This document shows, one piece after another, positions 15,699 through 23,166 of a stretch of DNA of 57,028 nt; the first letter of the stretch is position 1, and every line of letters starts with the position of its first letter. The position numbers and the translations under genes are program-made. The stretch is from a virus, in IMG/VR virus record IMGVR_UViG_3300036716_000382, positions 1 to 57,028 of that record. One strand, 5' to 3'. A model generated the notes under the pieces. The model saw nothing but the letters and a program-made list of their open reading frames with translations. It was not told the DNA's origin and did not search any database.

Positions 15699-15881
15699 CT
15701 ACATTACAATGGAACTAGCCATTTCGTCCTCAAAGTCCCTTACTTGTTTTTCATATTTATCTATTTTATTTTGAACACTTTTTAAAACGTCATACGTTTC
15801 CTTTTGTGCTAACAATTTACCTTTATGTAATTGTTCTTTAATTTCTTTTAATTCTTCTATAAATTTTAATAGTTCAATCAT
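15699..15881 (-). CDS. Small coiled-coil protein
   Basis: 60 residues, MIELLKFIEELKEIKEQL at the start and a second heptad helix. The N-terminus is nearly the same as that of the gene at 24681-24878 (MIEILKFIEELELL), so the two are related. Preceded by a good start context. Function unknown. Confidence 0.55.
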   Translation of the reverse strand: MIELLKFIEELKEIKEQLHKGKLLAQKETYDVLKSVQNKIDKYEKQVRDFEDEMASSIVM

Positions 15882-15890
15882 AATATACTC

Positions 15891-16064
15891 CTAGTTAATT
15901 AATCGTTTTGGTAGTTTCTTCATAAGTTCTCTTAACTTATCTGTCCATACCGCTTTAAAATCTATACTTTGGGCATTCTCAATTGCCTTCTCTAGGTTTT
16001 CAACTCTATGCCAAAATAATATTTCTGTATCACTCATACCTTGTCTTTCTGCCCACACTAGCAT
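15891..16064 (-). CDS. Small protein, 57 residues
   Basis: ATG 16064 to TAG 15891: MLVWAERQGMSDTEILFWHR, then ENLEKAIENAQSIDF and a basic end (MKKLPKRLIN). Overlaps the upstream small membrane gene by seven bases. Function unknown. Confidence 0.5.
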   Translation of the reverse strand: MLVWAERQGMSDTEILFWHRVENLEKAIENAQSIDFKAVWTDKLRELMKKLPKRLIN

Positions 16065-16165
16065 TGTTTAAATTTATCCCATTTCATTTTTAAATAACTA
16101 ATAATTTCATTTCTTGTTGCTATAATATATCCCAGCAACATACATATTAATATTAACCAAAGCAT
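16058..16165 (-). CDS. Very small single-pass membrane protein
   Basis: 35 residues from ATG 16165: MLWLILICMLLGYIIA forms one transmembrane helix, followed by a basic tail. It sits directly after the next small membrane gene with a one-base gap. Typical of accessory phage membrane peptides; function unknown. Confidence 0.45.
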   Translation of the reverse strand: MLWLILICMLLGYIIATRNEIISYLKMKWDKFKQC

Positions 16166-16166
16166 A

Positions 16167-16322
16167 TTATTTACCCCTTATATCTTTTAATGATTGTTGT
16201 ACAGTTGTTAATTTCTCTTTTGGTTTAAGTGATTTACTTCCTATGTGTAAAGCAATACCAAATCCAATTACTGTTAATGTACACCCTATAAAAAATAGTA
16301 ATATTCCATCTGCAATTGTCAT
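16167..16322 (-). CDS. Small single-pass membrane protein
   Basis: 51 residues from ATG 16322, coupled by TGATG to the stop of the glucosaminidase gene. ILLFFIGCTLTVIGFGIAL is a membrane segment (residues 7-25), with a Lys-rich cytoplasmic tail. Position next to a cell-wall hydrolase allows a lysis role, but nothing proves it. Confidence 0.55.
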   Translation of the reverse strand: MTIADGILLFFIGCTLTVIGFGIALHIGSKSLKPKEKLTTVQQSLKDIRGK

Positions 16323-17014
16323 CATTTGTTCACCTCAAGTTTTCTTATCTTCATAATCATTCTAGTAACTCTTTTATCATAGTCAGCAGTTGTAGAAAAT
16401 TTATCAAGTGTCTTTATTAAGACCAAACTATCTAATTGTTTATTTTGTTTAAGCATATTTGCTCTGATTTCTCTAAATTCTTTATAAGCAGGATGTTCAT
16501 TTAATAATCTAATATATTCTTTTACACTATCACACTTACTAGCAAATACTTTAACACCCCAACCAGGCCATTTCTTAATACCTAAAGGCATAAGGTGTGG
16601 CACTTCTTTGGTCCAAGTTCTTATCCCGAATAAATTATTACCTTCTGTTCCAAATCTACTAGTTCCCCAACCAGACTCTAATGCAGCCTGACCTATAATC
16701 ATTTCATATGGAACTCTTTTAGTTTTAGGTAATGAAAAATTTATATAATTTATACATTTGTGCATAGCACGTACAAATTGAATATCGTTATTGTATGTAA
16801 ATTCAGGTTCTCGTAGGTCCATATCTTTTATCTTCTGCATATAAAACTGATCCAGTTTTAAATTGACGTTCTTCACAGCAGTTTGATTGGGATAAAAAGT
16901 ACCCCACGTAAAAGCAACTCCACACATAATACATAGAATAGCAAATACTTTGGTCAAAAACCAGGTTCTATCTAATACTTTTTGCCACTTCATTGTTAGT
17001 TTAAATTTGGCCAT
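16322..17014 (-). CDS. Membrane-anchored glucosaminidase (Bax/GH73-like)
   Basis: 230 residues. An uncleaved N-terminal anchor (about 19-38, WFLTKVFAILCIMCGVAF) is followed by a lysozyme-like domain: MIIGQAALESGWGTSRFG with catalytic E113, then GNNLFGIRTW, and GVKVFASKCDSVKEYIRLL. This is the E. coli Bax / flagellar FlgJ-type fold that cuts the glycan strand. The membrane tether suggests a signal-arrest endolysin or a periplasmic remodelling enzyme. A second cell-wall enzyme (M15) lies at 12.3 kb. Confidence 0.8.
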   Translation of the reverse strand: MAKFKLTMKWQKVLDRTWFLTKVFAILCIMCGVAFTWGTFYPNQTAVKNVNLKLDQFYMQKIKDMDLREPEFTYNNDIQFVRAMHKCINYINFSLPKTKRVPYEMIIGQAALESGWGTSRFGTEGNNLFGIRTWTKEVPHLMPLGIKKWPGWGVKVFASKCDSVKEYIRLLNEHPAYKEFREIRANMLKQNKQLDSLVLIKTLDKFSTTADYDKRVTRMIMKIRKLEVNK

Positions 17015-17285
17015 TTTTAATTACCTTTTTTAAATCCTTTACAGTTTTCTTTTTGTCTATCATAACATCATACCATTTAAACCTTACTAGGTGTTCGTTA
17101 GAAGGACCTATAAGGGGGATGTCGTATTGTCTTTGAAAGGAAAGAAGACCTGCAAGGTACAACGGTACAAGCAAGTTAATGTTTCCATCCGTATGGTCTT
17201 TAGGTACAATCGGCGTCTTATAGAAGCCTTTACCTTTAACCAATAGTTTCAATATGTCTTTAGATTTTTTATCAAGTTTTTTCAT
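17001..17285 (-). CDS. Unknown small protein
   Basis: 94 residues, basic, beginning MKKLDKKSKDILKLLVKG with a possible helix-turn-helix-like helical start, then LLVPLYLAGLLSFQRQYD and LVRFKWYDVMIDKKKTVK. Overlaps both neighbours by one to 14 bases. It could be a small winged-helix protein, but I do not recognise a family. Confidence 0.6.
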   Translation of the reverse strand: MKKLDKKSKDILKLLVKGKGFYKTPIVPKDHTDGNINLLVPLYLAGLLSFQRQYDIPLIGPSNEHLVRFKWYDVMIDKKKTVKDLKKVIKNGQI

Positions 17286-17566
17286 TATATACCTCTCTTT
17301 ACATAATATTCATATCCGTTATGTTCAAACTTCTTTTGAACAAACAAAAGTTTATTATTATCCAAATGTGCTCTATAGCCTTTGAATATCTTTTTACTAG
17401 TTCTGCCTGGAAAATTATTGAAAATGTCTTTTTGTAAATGACCTGTATAATATAATTCCCACTTATTATTATTGTTTCTTAAAACATTATCAATGATTTC
17501 AATACCTTTTTTAATTTGTATTTTTAACCATTCGTCAATGTGGTTTTTTTCATCTTTATTTTTCAT
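17285..17566 (-). CDS. Unknown small protein
   Basis: 93 residues, MKNKDEKNHIDEWLKIQI, then NKWELYYTGHLQKDIFNNF and FKGYRAHLDNNKLLFVQKKF and YEYYVKRGI. Rich in aromatic and Lys residues. Stop and next start overlap at 17285. No family recognised. Confidence 0.6.
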   Translation of the reverse strand: MKNKDEKNHIDEWLKIQIKKGIEIIDNVLRNNNNKWELYYTGHLQKDIFNNFPGRTSKKIFKGYRAHLDNNKLLFVQKKFEHNGYEYYVKRGI

Positions 17567-17583
17567 AATATAAACTTCTTTTG

Positions 17584-18012
17584 TTATAGTCGTAAACCTA
17601 CGTAGTTTACTTTTGGTTCAAACGACCAAAACAAATCGTTATGGTTTCCTGTATCTCCTAAATTTTGCATTTGATATAAATGTACCATTTCGTGTACTAA
17701 AGTATCTAAAAAATCCTTCTTTTCAGGATAGTCAGGTAACATCTCTAATCTAAAAAGTCTTGTTCCTTTTCTTTTCCATTCCAAGGTCACTACTTGTCCT
17801 ATACATTTTTCTCTTGCTAAATCTTTTATTTCTACCTGTCCGAATGGAGATAGTTTACCTTCAAATACGGTGTCATTAAATTGTTTAAACCAAATCCTAA
17901 TATCTTTGTAGGTGGTCTTATATTTTCTTTTTAAAGAAAATTCTCTTTTAAGTTTTTTCTTTAACTTAATTGCCTTCTTTTTTCTAGTTTTTTTAGTTAC
18001 TGTTTTCGCCAT
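17584..18012 (-). CDS. SprT-like zinc metallopeptidase
   Basis: 142 residues. A Lys-rich N-terminal tail (1-30) precedes a SprT-like core: IRIWFKQFNDTVFEGKL, then FLDTLVHEMVHLYQMQN with H107, E108 and H111, and GNHNDLFW with H124 as likely third zinc ligand. SprT/Spartan proteins cleave DNA-bound proteins; the basic tail fits DNA binding. The substrate is unknown. Confidence 0.8.
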   Translation of the reverse strand: MAKTVTKKTRKKKAIKLKKKLKREFSLKRKYKTTYKDIRIWFKQFNDTVFEGKLSPFGQVEIKDLAREKCIGQVVTLEWKRKGTRLFRLEMLPDYPEKKDFLDTLVHEMVHLYQMQNLGDTGNHNDLFWSFEPKVNYVGLRL

Positions 18013-18313
18013 TTAAAATTTCCTTTTTGTATTTTTCGTCAAGTTTTAATCTTAAATCACTCGCAACACCTTCTAATATTTGTGGAAGGTATGCCTGCAA
18101 AATATATACTGAATCAATAGCAAACTTATGTACAAGTTTTTCTATCTCTTGCTCCATTATATATGACGTATCAATATTTGTGCCTTTAATTTTTTCAGAT
18201 ATAACGTGTCCAATAACTGCGGTGTTATAGTCGTCAGCCTTGACAGCATTAAATATTGCCCAAGACCAAGTATAAATGAATACTAGAAATAATATTAAAA
18301 ATGATTTACGCAT
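17993..18313 (-). CDS. Secreted or membrane-anchored protein
   Basis: 106 residues from the ATG at 18313 (an ATG at 18337 would add eight and overlap the upstream gene more). MRKSFLILFLVFIYTWSWAIF is a signal peptide or anchor; the rest is helical (YIMEQEIEKLVHKFAIDSVY, LRLKLDEKYKKEIL). Unknown periplasmic role. Confidence 0.65.
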   Translation of the reverse strand: MRKSFLILFLVFIYTWSWAIFNAVKADDYNTAVIGHVISEKIKGTNIDTSYIMEQEIEKLVHKFAIDSVYILQAYLPQILEGVASDLRLKLDEKYKKEILNGENSN

Positions 18314-18500
18314 TAGCGGCCTCATCAATAACTTCATCTATATTAAATTCGTCAATACCTACTAGACCTAAATTTACATCTAACTTCATAATTTCAGTTT
18401 TAGCAACTTCTTTATTGATTAATCCTTTTGTCAATTTAACAAGGACAGTATCAACTGCTTTTTCGGCTGTATCTTCAGCCCATTGTTTTACTTTACCCAT
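18306..18500 (-). CDS. Small acidic protein
   Basis: 64 residues, MGKVKQWAEDTAEKAVDTVL with an amphipathic helix, then VNLGLVGIDEFNIDEVIDEA. It is the first gene after the promoter at 18542-18570. Function unknown. Confidence 0.6.
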   Translation of the reverse strand: MGKVKQWAEDTAEKAVDTVLVKLTKGLINKEVAKTEIMKLDVNLGLVGIDEFNIDEVIDEAANA

Positions 18501-18541
18501 AATATATATCTCTCCTTATAATTATTTGATTTCATAGTACT

Positions 18542-18570
18542 AATATATCAGATATTGCACTATAAATCAA
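18542..18570 (-). promoter_or_regulatory. Early sigma70-like promoter
   Basis: TTGATT (18570-18565), 17-base spacer ending TGA, TATATT (18547-18542), minus strand, preceded by GC as in the other early promoters. Drives 18500 and the run of genes below it. Confidence 0.6.
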
Positions 18571-18609
18571 GCAAAAAATGGAGTAAATAATTGTGTAAAA
18601 TCAAAGGGT

Positions 18610-18665
18610 TATAGGGTGCGACAATCTGTCAAGTAGAATGTTCTACTTTTGTTCTACACCCTATA
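18610..18665 (-). repeat. Nested perfect hairpins in a 200-bp intergenic gap
   Basis: An outer perfect 9-bp inverted repeat (18610-18618 and 18657-18665, TATAGGGTG / CACCCTATA) encloses an inner perfect 8-bp one (18631-18638 and 18641-18648, AAGTAGAA / TTCTACTT) with a two-base loop. TGTTCTAC occurs twice (18639-18646 and 18650-18657), allowing alternative pairing. It lies after the stop of the 18702 gene and before the promoter at 18542-18570, so it could be a terminator, a small RNA or an operator. Confidence 0.7.
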
Positions 18666-18701
18666 GTTGAAATATTATAGAATCACTCTACAATATTTAT
18701 A

Positions 18702-19190
18702 TTAGGATGTTTTGTAATCTGCATTCCATCCAAATGCTTCTTTAACCACAGCGTCTGTTAACCCTTTATATACGAGATTCAGTTCTTTTTCTTTAACTGA
18801 AATCATAAGTTTAGCGTCATTAGCGTGTAATCCTTCAAGCAATTGAATAAACATCATTTCTTTCTTCGTTCTGGAAGTTTTCTTATCTGCTCCCTCTACA
18901 AAGTGCCATAATCTTTTGGCTTCTGTAAATAGGGACGTGTGTTCTGTACCTGCTGGTGCGTCATTTTCTCTATATGGTGGCGTACCTTCTGGTAAATCCC
19001 ACTTGATACTAGGATCAAAAGCACCTTTTAAAATTTGTCTTAAAGGTACTGAATCGTTCTTTTTCAGAGCCTCAATTTTTTGGGATTTGTCTTTTGCGTT
19101 GTTTACTTTTAGTAAGATTTCGTGTAGTAGTGGAGCACCTGATCCTGATGTGTCCATACCTGCGTTTAATTGTGCGGATGTCATTGGCAT
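18702..19190 (-). CDS. Conserved marine T4-like phage protein (DUF6433-like)
   Basis: 162 residues: PLLHEILLKVNNAKDKSQKI, VPLRQILKGAFDPSIKWDLP, LFTEAKRLWHFVEGADKKTS and KKEMMFIQLLEGLHANDAKL. I recall this pattern as a widely conserved, uncharacterised cyanophage/pelagiphage protein. It stands alone between structured intergenic regions, behind a late-type octamer and a GAGGAGG ribosome binding site, which suggests strong expression. Confidence 0.7.
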   Translation of the reverse strand: MPMTSAQLNAGMDTSGSGAPLLHEILLKVNNAKDKSQKIEALKKNDSVPLRQILKGAFDPSIKWDLPEGTPPYRENDAPAGTEHTSLFTEAKRLWHFVEGADKKTSRTKKEMMFIQLLEGLHANDAKLMISVKEKELNLVYKGLTDAVVKEAFGWNADYKTS

Positions 19191-19219
19191 ATTTGCCTCC
19201 TCATTTTGTTATGTGTAAA

Positions 19220-19255
19220 GGGGTAAGTCTCCCTACCCCTATACCTCTATTTATA
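19220..19255 (-). promoter_or_regulatory. Late-type promoter and adjoining hairpin
   Basis: TATAAATA at 19255-19248 on the minus strand, followed by a GGGGTA/TACCCC hairpin at 19239-19220 ending in TTTA. The hairpin would be at the 5' end of the 18702 gene's transcript or may terminate the upstream one. Confidence 0.45.
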
Positions 19256-19266
19256 CTCAATGAGTA

Positions 19267-19599
19267 TTAGGCAGTTTTATATGCGTACGGAGTACCATAT
19301 AATTTTTTGATCCCAGCAGCGATTATCGCTTTTGTAGGTTCACCTATTCTATAAGATGTTCCTTTTGCTGATTTGTTAACATAGATCATATTACCTTCTG
19401 ATCTCAATGTGTCAACTAGTGCTCTTGGAGACACTAGATCAAATCTGCTTCTTAAAGTCTTCCAAGTAACAGATTCGCCTTTGTTTAAAAGATTTAAAAC
19501 TTTAACTCTTTTTGATAAAGTTTTTCTACCTCTAGTAGATTTTCTTTTAGATTTTGATACAACTCTTAATGAGTCGTTTTTAAATAAAAATTTAAACAT
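19267..19599 (-). CDS. Winged-helix DNA-binding protein
   Basis: 110 residues. A very basic N-terminal arm (SKSKRKSTRGRKTLSKR) leads to a helix-turn-helix: VLNLLNKGESVTWKTLRSRF then SPRALVDTLRSEGNMIYVN, with a wing-like KGTSYRIGEP. This reads as a phage-encoded winged-helix regulator of about the size of other marine-phage ones. It has an AAAGGAG ribosome binding site and lies directly after the structured RNA at 19694-19938. Confidence 0.65.
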   Translation of the reverse strand: MFKFLFKNDSLRVVSKSKRKSTRGRKTLSKRVKVLNLLNKGESVTWKTLRSRFDLVSPRALVDTLRSEGNMIYVNKSAKGTSYRIGEPTKAIIAAGIKKLYGTPYAYKTA

Positions 19600-19637
19600 T
19601 GTTTAAATCTCCTTTTCTATTGTGGCATTATAATTAG

Positions 19638-19666
19638 AATTGCTAACTTTGCCAGTACTAGCAATT
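19638..19666 (-). repeat. Hairpin upstream of the winged-helix gene
   Basis: Perfect 8-bp inverted repeat AATTGCTA (19638-19645) / TAGCAATT (19659-19666) with a 13-base loop, 40 bases before the winged-helix ATG. It may terminate the upstream structured RNA or shape the leader. Confidence 0.5.
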
Positions 19667-19693
19667 ATCCCAAAGTGCTTTATGGAATTCTGT

Positions 19694-19938
19694 AATTTTA
19701 AATTAGATAACAATATGTGTCTGTCGTGGGATTTGTTGGAACTCACCCACAATCTTCCAGGAAGAGTCCATCTATTGCAAGATAGGTCCCTACTCAAAAC
19801 TGCCCAAGGTGTCTTCAGGCATTCGCCCATAACCCTCCTTGTCCATGCGTTTAGTCCTCTTAAACTATGTTCAGCCAGACAGATTAATATATTTGCAATT
19901 ATATAAATGTTACGCATATTGTTATCTAATTTAAAATT
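19694..19938 (-). ncRNA. Candidate structured RNA closed by a perfect 24-bp inverted repeat
   Basis: Bases 19694-19717 are the exact reverse complement of 19915-19938. The 197 bases between are more GC-rich than the genome and, read on the minus strand, contain several local hairpins: GTTTA/TAAAC with loop AGAGGAC, CAAGG/CCTTG, TCTTC/GAAGA, GTGGG/CCCAC, and TCTGTC pairing with GACAGA next to the closing repeat. Both strands have open frames here but neither looks like a protein. The outer arm overlaps the last codons of the upstream gene. It does not match RNase P, SRP, tmRNA or group I intron signatures I know. It could also be a small inverted-repeat-bounded insertion. Confidence 0.6.
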
Positions 19939-20356
19939 TGTTATAGTCAATGGTAATGGCATATACGTCCTTACCTTCTCCTTGTTTACATTTGACCGCC
20001 CTATCTACACGTTGTTGTAATGGGTGTTTCATATGTACTGCCCTAAGCAACATAGACTTAAGCGCCTCTAGTGACAACTTATAGTCACTTAAAAATTCTT
20101 TTGTTGTTATGTTAATGTTTTCTTCTCTTAATCTTAATAACATCTGTTCAGTTAATTGTTCTGTAATGGCCTGTACGTAAACCTGATTGTGTTGTCTTCT
20201 CAACATATCTTGTTTTTTAGCGTCTAATTTTTGTTGTGCCCAATTAGGTCTTCGTAAAGGTATTTTAGGAAATAATATTACATTATCGGGTATTTTAGAT
20301 TCTAACCCAAAATCAAATTCTAATTGTCCATCATCACTCATATTATATTTTTTCAC
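19931..20356 (-). CDS. Unknown protein with a possible sliding-clamp motif
   Basis: 141 residues. The N-terminus has GQLEFDFG, which resembles clamp-binding peptides, then VILFPKIPLRRPNWAQQKLD, and a helical part with AITEQLTEQMLLRLREENI and EFLSDYKLSLEALKSMLLRA. The protein is probably DNA-metabolism related in marine T4-like phages, but this is inference. The 3' end carries one arm of the 24-bp inverted repeat. Confidence 0.65.
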   Translation of the reverse strand: MKKYNMSDDGQLEFDFGLESKIPDNVILFPKIPLRRPNWAQQKLDAKKQDMLRRQHNQVYVQAITEQLTEQMLLRLREENINITTKEFLSDYKLSLEALKSMLLRAVHMKHPLQQRVDRAVKCKQGEGKDVYAITIDYNKF

Positions 20357-20618
20357 CTTTGTAATTTACTAACTTCTTATCGGCAAAATACTCTATTAAT
20401 TCGTTATAGCCGCCGATATGTTTATCTTCTATAACAATTTGAGGCATAGTTCGTACTTGTTTACCTATTGCCTCAAATAACTGTTCAGGTGTAGTAAAAT
20501 CTTTCCCAAACATATGTTCTTCGTATTCAAAGCCTAACGTTTTCATCAAGTGTTTTGATTTTGTACAATAAGTACAATTAGGCTTTGAGTATATTTGGAT
20601 TTTACTGCTCATTAGCAA
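20343..20618 (-). CDS. nrdC: Glutaredoxin
   Basis: 91 residues, IQIYSKPNCTYCTKSKHLM with the redox pair C15 and C18, TMPQIVIEDKHIGGYNEL carrying the cis-Pro and GG binding motif. It is a complete glutaredoxin and would reduce ribonucleotide reductase (NrdA at 28-30 kb), as T4 NrdC does. Overlaps both neighbours by 14-17 bases. Confidence 0.88.
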   Translation of the reverse strand: MLMSSKIQIYSKPNCTYCTKSKHLMKTLGFEYEEHMFGKDFTTPEQLFEAIGKQVRTMPQIVIEDKHIGGYNELIEYFADKKLVNYKGEKI

Positions 20619-21210
20619 TTATCTCTACTTCATCATACGATTTTTCAGCAAGTTCTTTTAACTTGTAAGCGTCAACTATTTCTTCTAAAGAATAATTGTA
20701 CATCTTGTTGTATGGTCCCATAGGCAATCTTAATCCTATCCAAGCACGGTAGTAACCATTTTTCGTTAAAGTTACCTCTTGCTTAAATACTTCATAACCA
20801 CGTACTGGTGTATTCTTAATAATGTTTACTATAGTTGTTTCAACATCTGTTACAACAGTTTTGGTTTGAGATTTACCTAACTCGGTAGTAAAAATCTTTG
20901 CCTTCTTATTCATCTCCCCTTTTATCTTATCAGCAACTTCAGCCTTAGCGATCATTGTCGCCTTGTCAATTGCCAATTCTAGGTCAGGTGATGTAGAAGT
21001 TCCGACACCGAAGACACATTTTTTGTCTTTCTTTTTGCCGAACATTTTAGTACCACATTCTTTATTCTCGGAATAGTCTTTCATATACCAAGAAGGAACT
21101 TTTAGTACCTGATTCTTGCTTTCTTTTTTGATTTTATAAGTATTGCTTGAACAATTTGCAAGCGTGACACTTAATAAACCAATTATTATATATTTGAGTA
21201 CTTTACTCAT
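20602..21210 (-). CDS. LPP20-family lipoprotein
   Basis: 202 residues. Signal peptide and lipobox LANC with C20. The mature part has VPSWYMKDY, CVFGVGTSTSPDLELAIDKA and a long helix, then YYRAWIGLRLP, the usual LPP20 layout of a short 'P-W' start and FGVG. An outer-membrane or periplasmic lipoprotein. It heads a cluster of secreted proteins (20.6-22.7 kb) that may alter the host envelope. Confidence 0.75.
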   Translation of the reverse strand: MSKVLKYIIIGLLSVTLANCSSNTYKIKKESKNQVLKVPSWYMKDYSENKECGTKMFGKKKDKKCVFGVGTSTSPDLELAIDKATMIAKAEVADKIKGEMNKKAKIFTTELGKSQTKTVVTDVETTIVNIIKNTPVRGYEVFKQEVTLTKNGYYRAWIGLRLPMGPYNKMYNYSLEEIVDAYKLKELAEKSYDEVEIIANEQ

Positions 21211-21364
21211 TTTTCACTTTCTCCTTCGCTTTATTAAACACATTATACACTAATTCCTTAGTTTTGTCAACAGCCTGTGTTTTCTCAACTGTTGATACAA
21301 ATGGATCCCAAGTAAAAGCTATGATTATCCATAGTACTACTAGGGTTATTATACCTTTTATCAT
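21203..21364 (-). CDS. Small membrane-anchored protein
   Basis: 53 residues from the ATG at 21364, chosen because GGAGGT lies upstream and the stop of the preceding gene overlaps it (TAATG). IITLVVLWIIIAF is a membrane segment; a Lys-rich amphipathic tail follows (ELVYNVFNKAKEKVKNE). Unknown function. Confidence 0.6.
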   Translation of the reverse strand: MIKGIITLVVLWIIIAFTWDPFVSTVEKTQAVDKTKELVYNVFNKAKEKVKNE

Positions 21365-21789
21365 TATTTTTTTACCTCCCAGTTTCCATTTTTGTCTAAA
21401 CATACTTTACCAGGTTTATGGTATGCGTGTTTAGGTCGTTCATAATGCCTACAATAGGCAGGTGTATTCATATCACCATAATAAAACATAGCGAATAACT
21501 CCCAATAACTTGGTCCATCATACGCCTTTCTACCATCGGCACATTCAACAACTTCTTCTTTGATGATTTCACCATCAACTTCTGTAATTTTTACTTTTAT
21601 GAAACAATACTGGTCTTTTAAAGGTTGTATTTTATCATAAGTGACTTCATTGTTTCCATTTTCTAATATGTTTATTTTTTTAATTGTGTTTTCAAATGAA
21701 TCTTCAGCGTATAATATATTACATATTAATAATAGTGCTATAATTGTAAATGTAAACATAACAATTCTTTTAAAATTATTATTCATCAT
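21364..21789 (-). CDS. Secreted Cys-containing protein
   Basis: 141 residues. Signal peptide (IVMFTFTIIALLLICNILYA). The mature protein has YCFIKVKITEVDGEII, YWELFAMFYYGDMNTPAYC and GKVCLDKNGNWEV. The C-terminal pattern recurs in marine-phage secreted proteins, as I recall. Three or four Cys may form disulfides in the periplasm. Function unknown. Confidence 0.65.
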   Translation of the reverse strand: MMNNNFKRIVMFTFTIIALLLICNILYAEDSFENTIKKINILENGNNEVTYDKIQPLKDQYCFIKVKITEVDGEIIKEEVVECADGRKAYDGPSYWELFAMFYYGDMNTPAYCRHYERPKHAYHKPGKVCLDKNGNWEVKK

Positions 21790-22247
21790 ACTGCCTCCGC
21801 TCTAGCTTTTAATATATGATTTTCCCAATCATAATTCCAATGTGGATTGTTATCTATAGGACAAGGTATCATTCCGTCTTTTGCTGAAATGATTGCAAGT
21901 CTTTCAAATGCACCTTCACCGTTTATACTATCCAACAACTTATTTTGGTGGCATAGATATAGATGAACATTCCAATTGAAGTCTGATTTTTCAATCTTCC
22001 CAGAGCCGTTAAGACCTTTCATTAGGTCATAATACATTTTAGTATCTGGATTACCATCCCATTTAGGACAATCTTCATATTTCAAACATTGTTTATCTAC
22101 TAAAGGTATTGGTGTTGCATTTTGCAATAGTTTATCAAAAAAGTTATCCATTGCTTTTAATTCTATTTGTTTTGCTTTCGTATCGTTACCACCACATTGT
22201 GATACACAAATTAATAACAGTACAAAAATTATAATATTTTTAATCAT
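21786..22247 (-). CDS. Lipoprotein, unknown
   Basis: 153 residues. Signal sequence with lipobox VSQC (C18). Mature part contains KQCLKYEDCPKWDGNPDTKM and NWNVHLYLCHQNKLL, with five Cys. Part of the lipoprotein cluster; four-base overlap with its neighbours. Confidence 0.7.
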   Translation of the reverse strand: MIKNIIIFVLLLICVSQCGGNDTKAKQIELKAMDNFFDKLLQNATPIPLVDKQCLKYEDCPKWDGNPDTKMYYDLMKGLNGSGKIEKSDFNWNVHLYLCHQNKLLDSINGEGAFERLAIISAKDGMIPCPIDNNPHWNYDWENHILKARAEAV

Positions 22248-22731
22248 TTATCATCATCCACCTTCCATCGGGCATTTTACAAACTTCGTGTAATTGTATT
22301 TGTCTATATGGATTTCCATATAATATTGAATCAAAAAATCTTGTATTATCTAAATTCTGATTATGTGTAACTTCAACCATTGAACATTTAATAGGTCCCT
22401 TTAAATAGAAACCTGTAGTTTTAATTATACCATTACTATTTGTTTTAGGATTCATCCACGTTGTAAAACCTGGACTATTAGGTGCATTGTCTAAATGATC
22501 CACAAATGCTCTTGTCATTAATTGATCATCCGTTTCACTATTCATCATATCGGCACCTTTAAATGAACCTACAACAGCACAAGTCGCCACAACTGCAGGA
22601 TTGTCACTTATATACTGCCAACACGCTGTACCAGCAACAGCTGCGGTGGTGCTAGCACCTATATAAGACTGCTTACTGGCACAATTTGTAAGTAACAACA
22701 AACAACTAATTAATAGTAATTTCTTTAACAT
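22240..22731 (-). CDS. Lipoprotein, surface-antigen-like
   Basis: 163 residues. Lipobox LTNC (C17), then a Gly/Ala-rich zipper (IGASTTAAVAGTACW) and a C-terminal LHEVCKMPDGRWMMIND, which resembles the end of 17-kDa surface-antigen-type lipoproteins. Likely outer-membrane associated. Role unknown. Confidence 0.65.
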   Translation of the reverse strand: MLKKLLLISCLLLLTNCASKQSYIGASTTAAVAGTACWQYISDNPAVVATCAVVGSFKGADMMNSETDDQLMTRAFVDHLDNAPNSPGFTTWMNPKTNSNGIIKTTGFYLKGPIKCSMVEVTHNQNLDNTRFFDSILYGNPYRQIQLHEVCKMPDGRWMMIND

Positions 22732-23098
22732 CTTCAGCTTTTTGTTTCTTTAATTCTTCTTTTTCTTTTTTTCTACGTCTTTCATCTTTTTCTTTTTGTA
22801 ATTCTGTCATATCTTCAACTCTTTTAGACTCATTATATTGAGTAAATGTCTTATTGAATACTGTCTTATAGAATGCGTCAATAGGTACAGGTGACGAATA
22901 AGCAAGTATTAGATTATCAAAATTTACTTGTAAATGTCTGTACACTTTTGGATTTGTTATTTTTGCGTCCCTATGAGATTTTAATAACTTTAATCTGTTT
23001 TTAAAACAGTTCTCATAAGGTGGTTTTGTTGTTGATTTTGCAATGTCTTTTTGTTTTGCAATCTTAAATTCTTCAAATATTTCTTCTTTAGTTACCAT
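22706..23098 (-). CDS. Charged helical protein
   Basis: 130 residues from the ATG at 23098, preferred over ATG 23125 because GAGAAGGA lies seven bases before it and the promoter at 23138-23166 would leave almost no leader for the upstream ATG. MVTKEEIFEEFKIAKQKD, then KNRLKLLKSHRDAKI and a long Lys/Glu helix (ELQKEKDERRRKKEKEELKK). No family recognised. Confidence 0.65.
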   Translation of the reverse strand: MVTKEEIFEEFKIAKQKDIAKSTTKPPYENCFKNRLKLLKSHRDAKITNPKVYRHLQVNFDNLILAYSSPVPIDAFYKTVFNKTFTQYNESKRVEDMTELQKEKDERRRKKEKEELKKQKAEDVKEITIN

Positions 23099-23137
23099 AG
23101 TATCGTCCTTCTCACTTATTTTCATTGTATGTAATAT

Positions 23138-23166
23138 ATTCTATCATAATATAACAGATTTGTCAA
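23138..23166 (-). promoter_or_regulatory. Early sigma70-like promoter for the lipoprotein cluster
   Basis: TTGACA (23166-23161), 17-base spacer ending TGA, TAGAAT (23143-23138), minus strand, with GC before the -35. Confidence 0.75.

Noticed and set aside
19603-19962. Open frame of 119 codons on the minus strand, with another of 88 codons on the plus strand (19640-19906)
   Set aside because: Both lie over the structured RNA candidate, start without ribosome sites, and have no protein-like composition; the perfect inverted repeat explains the region better.
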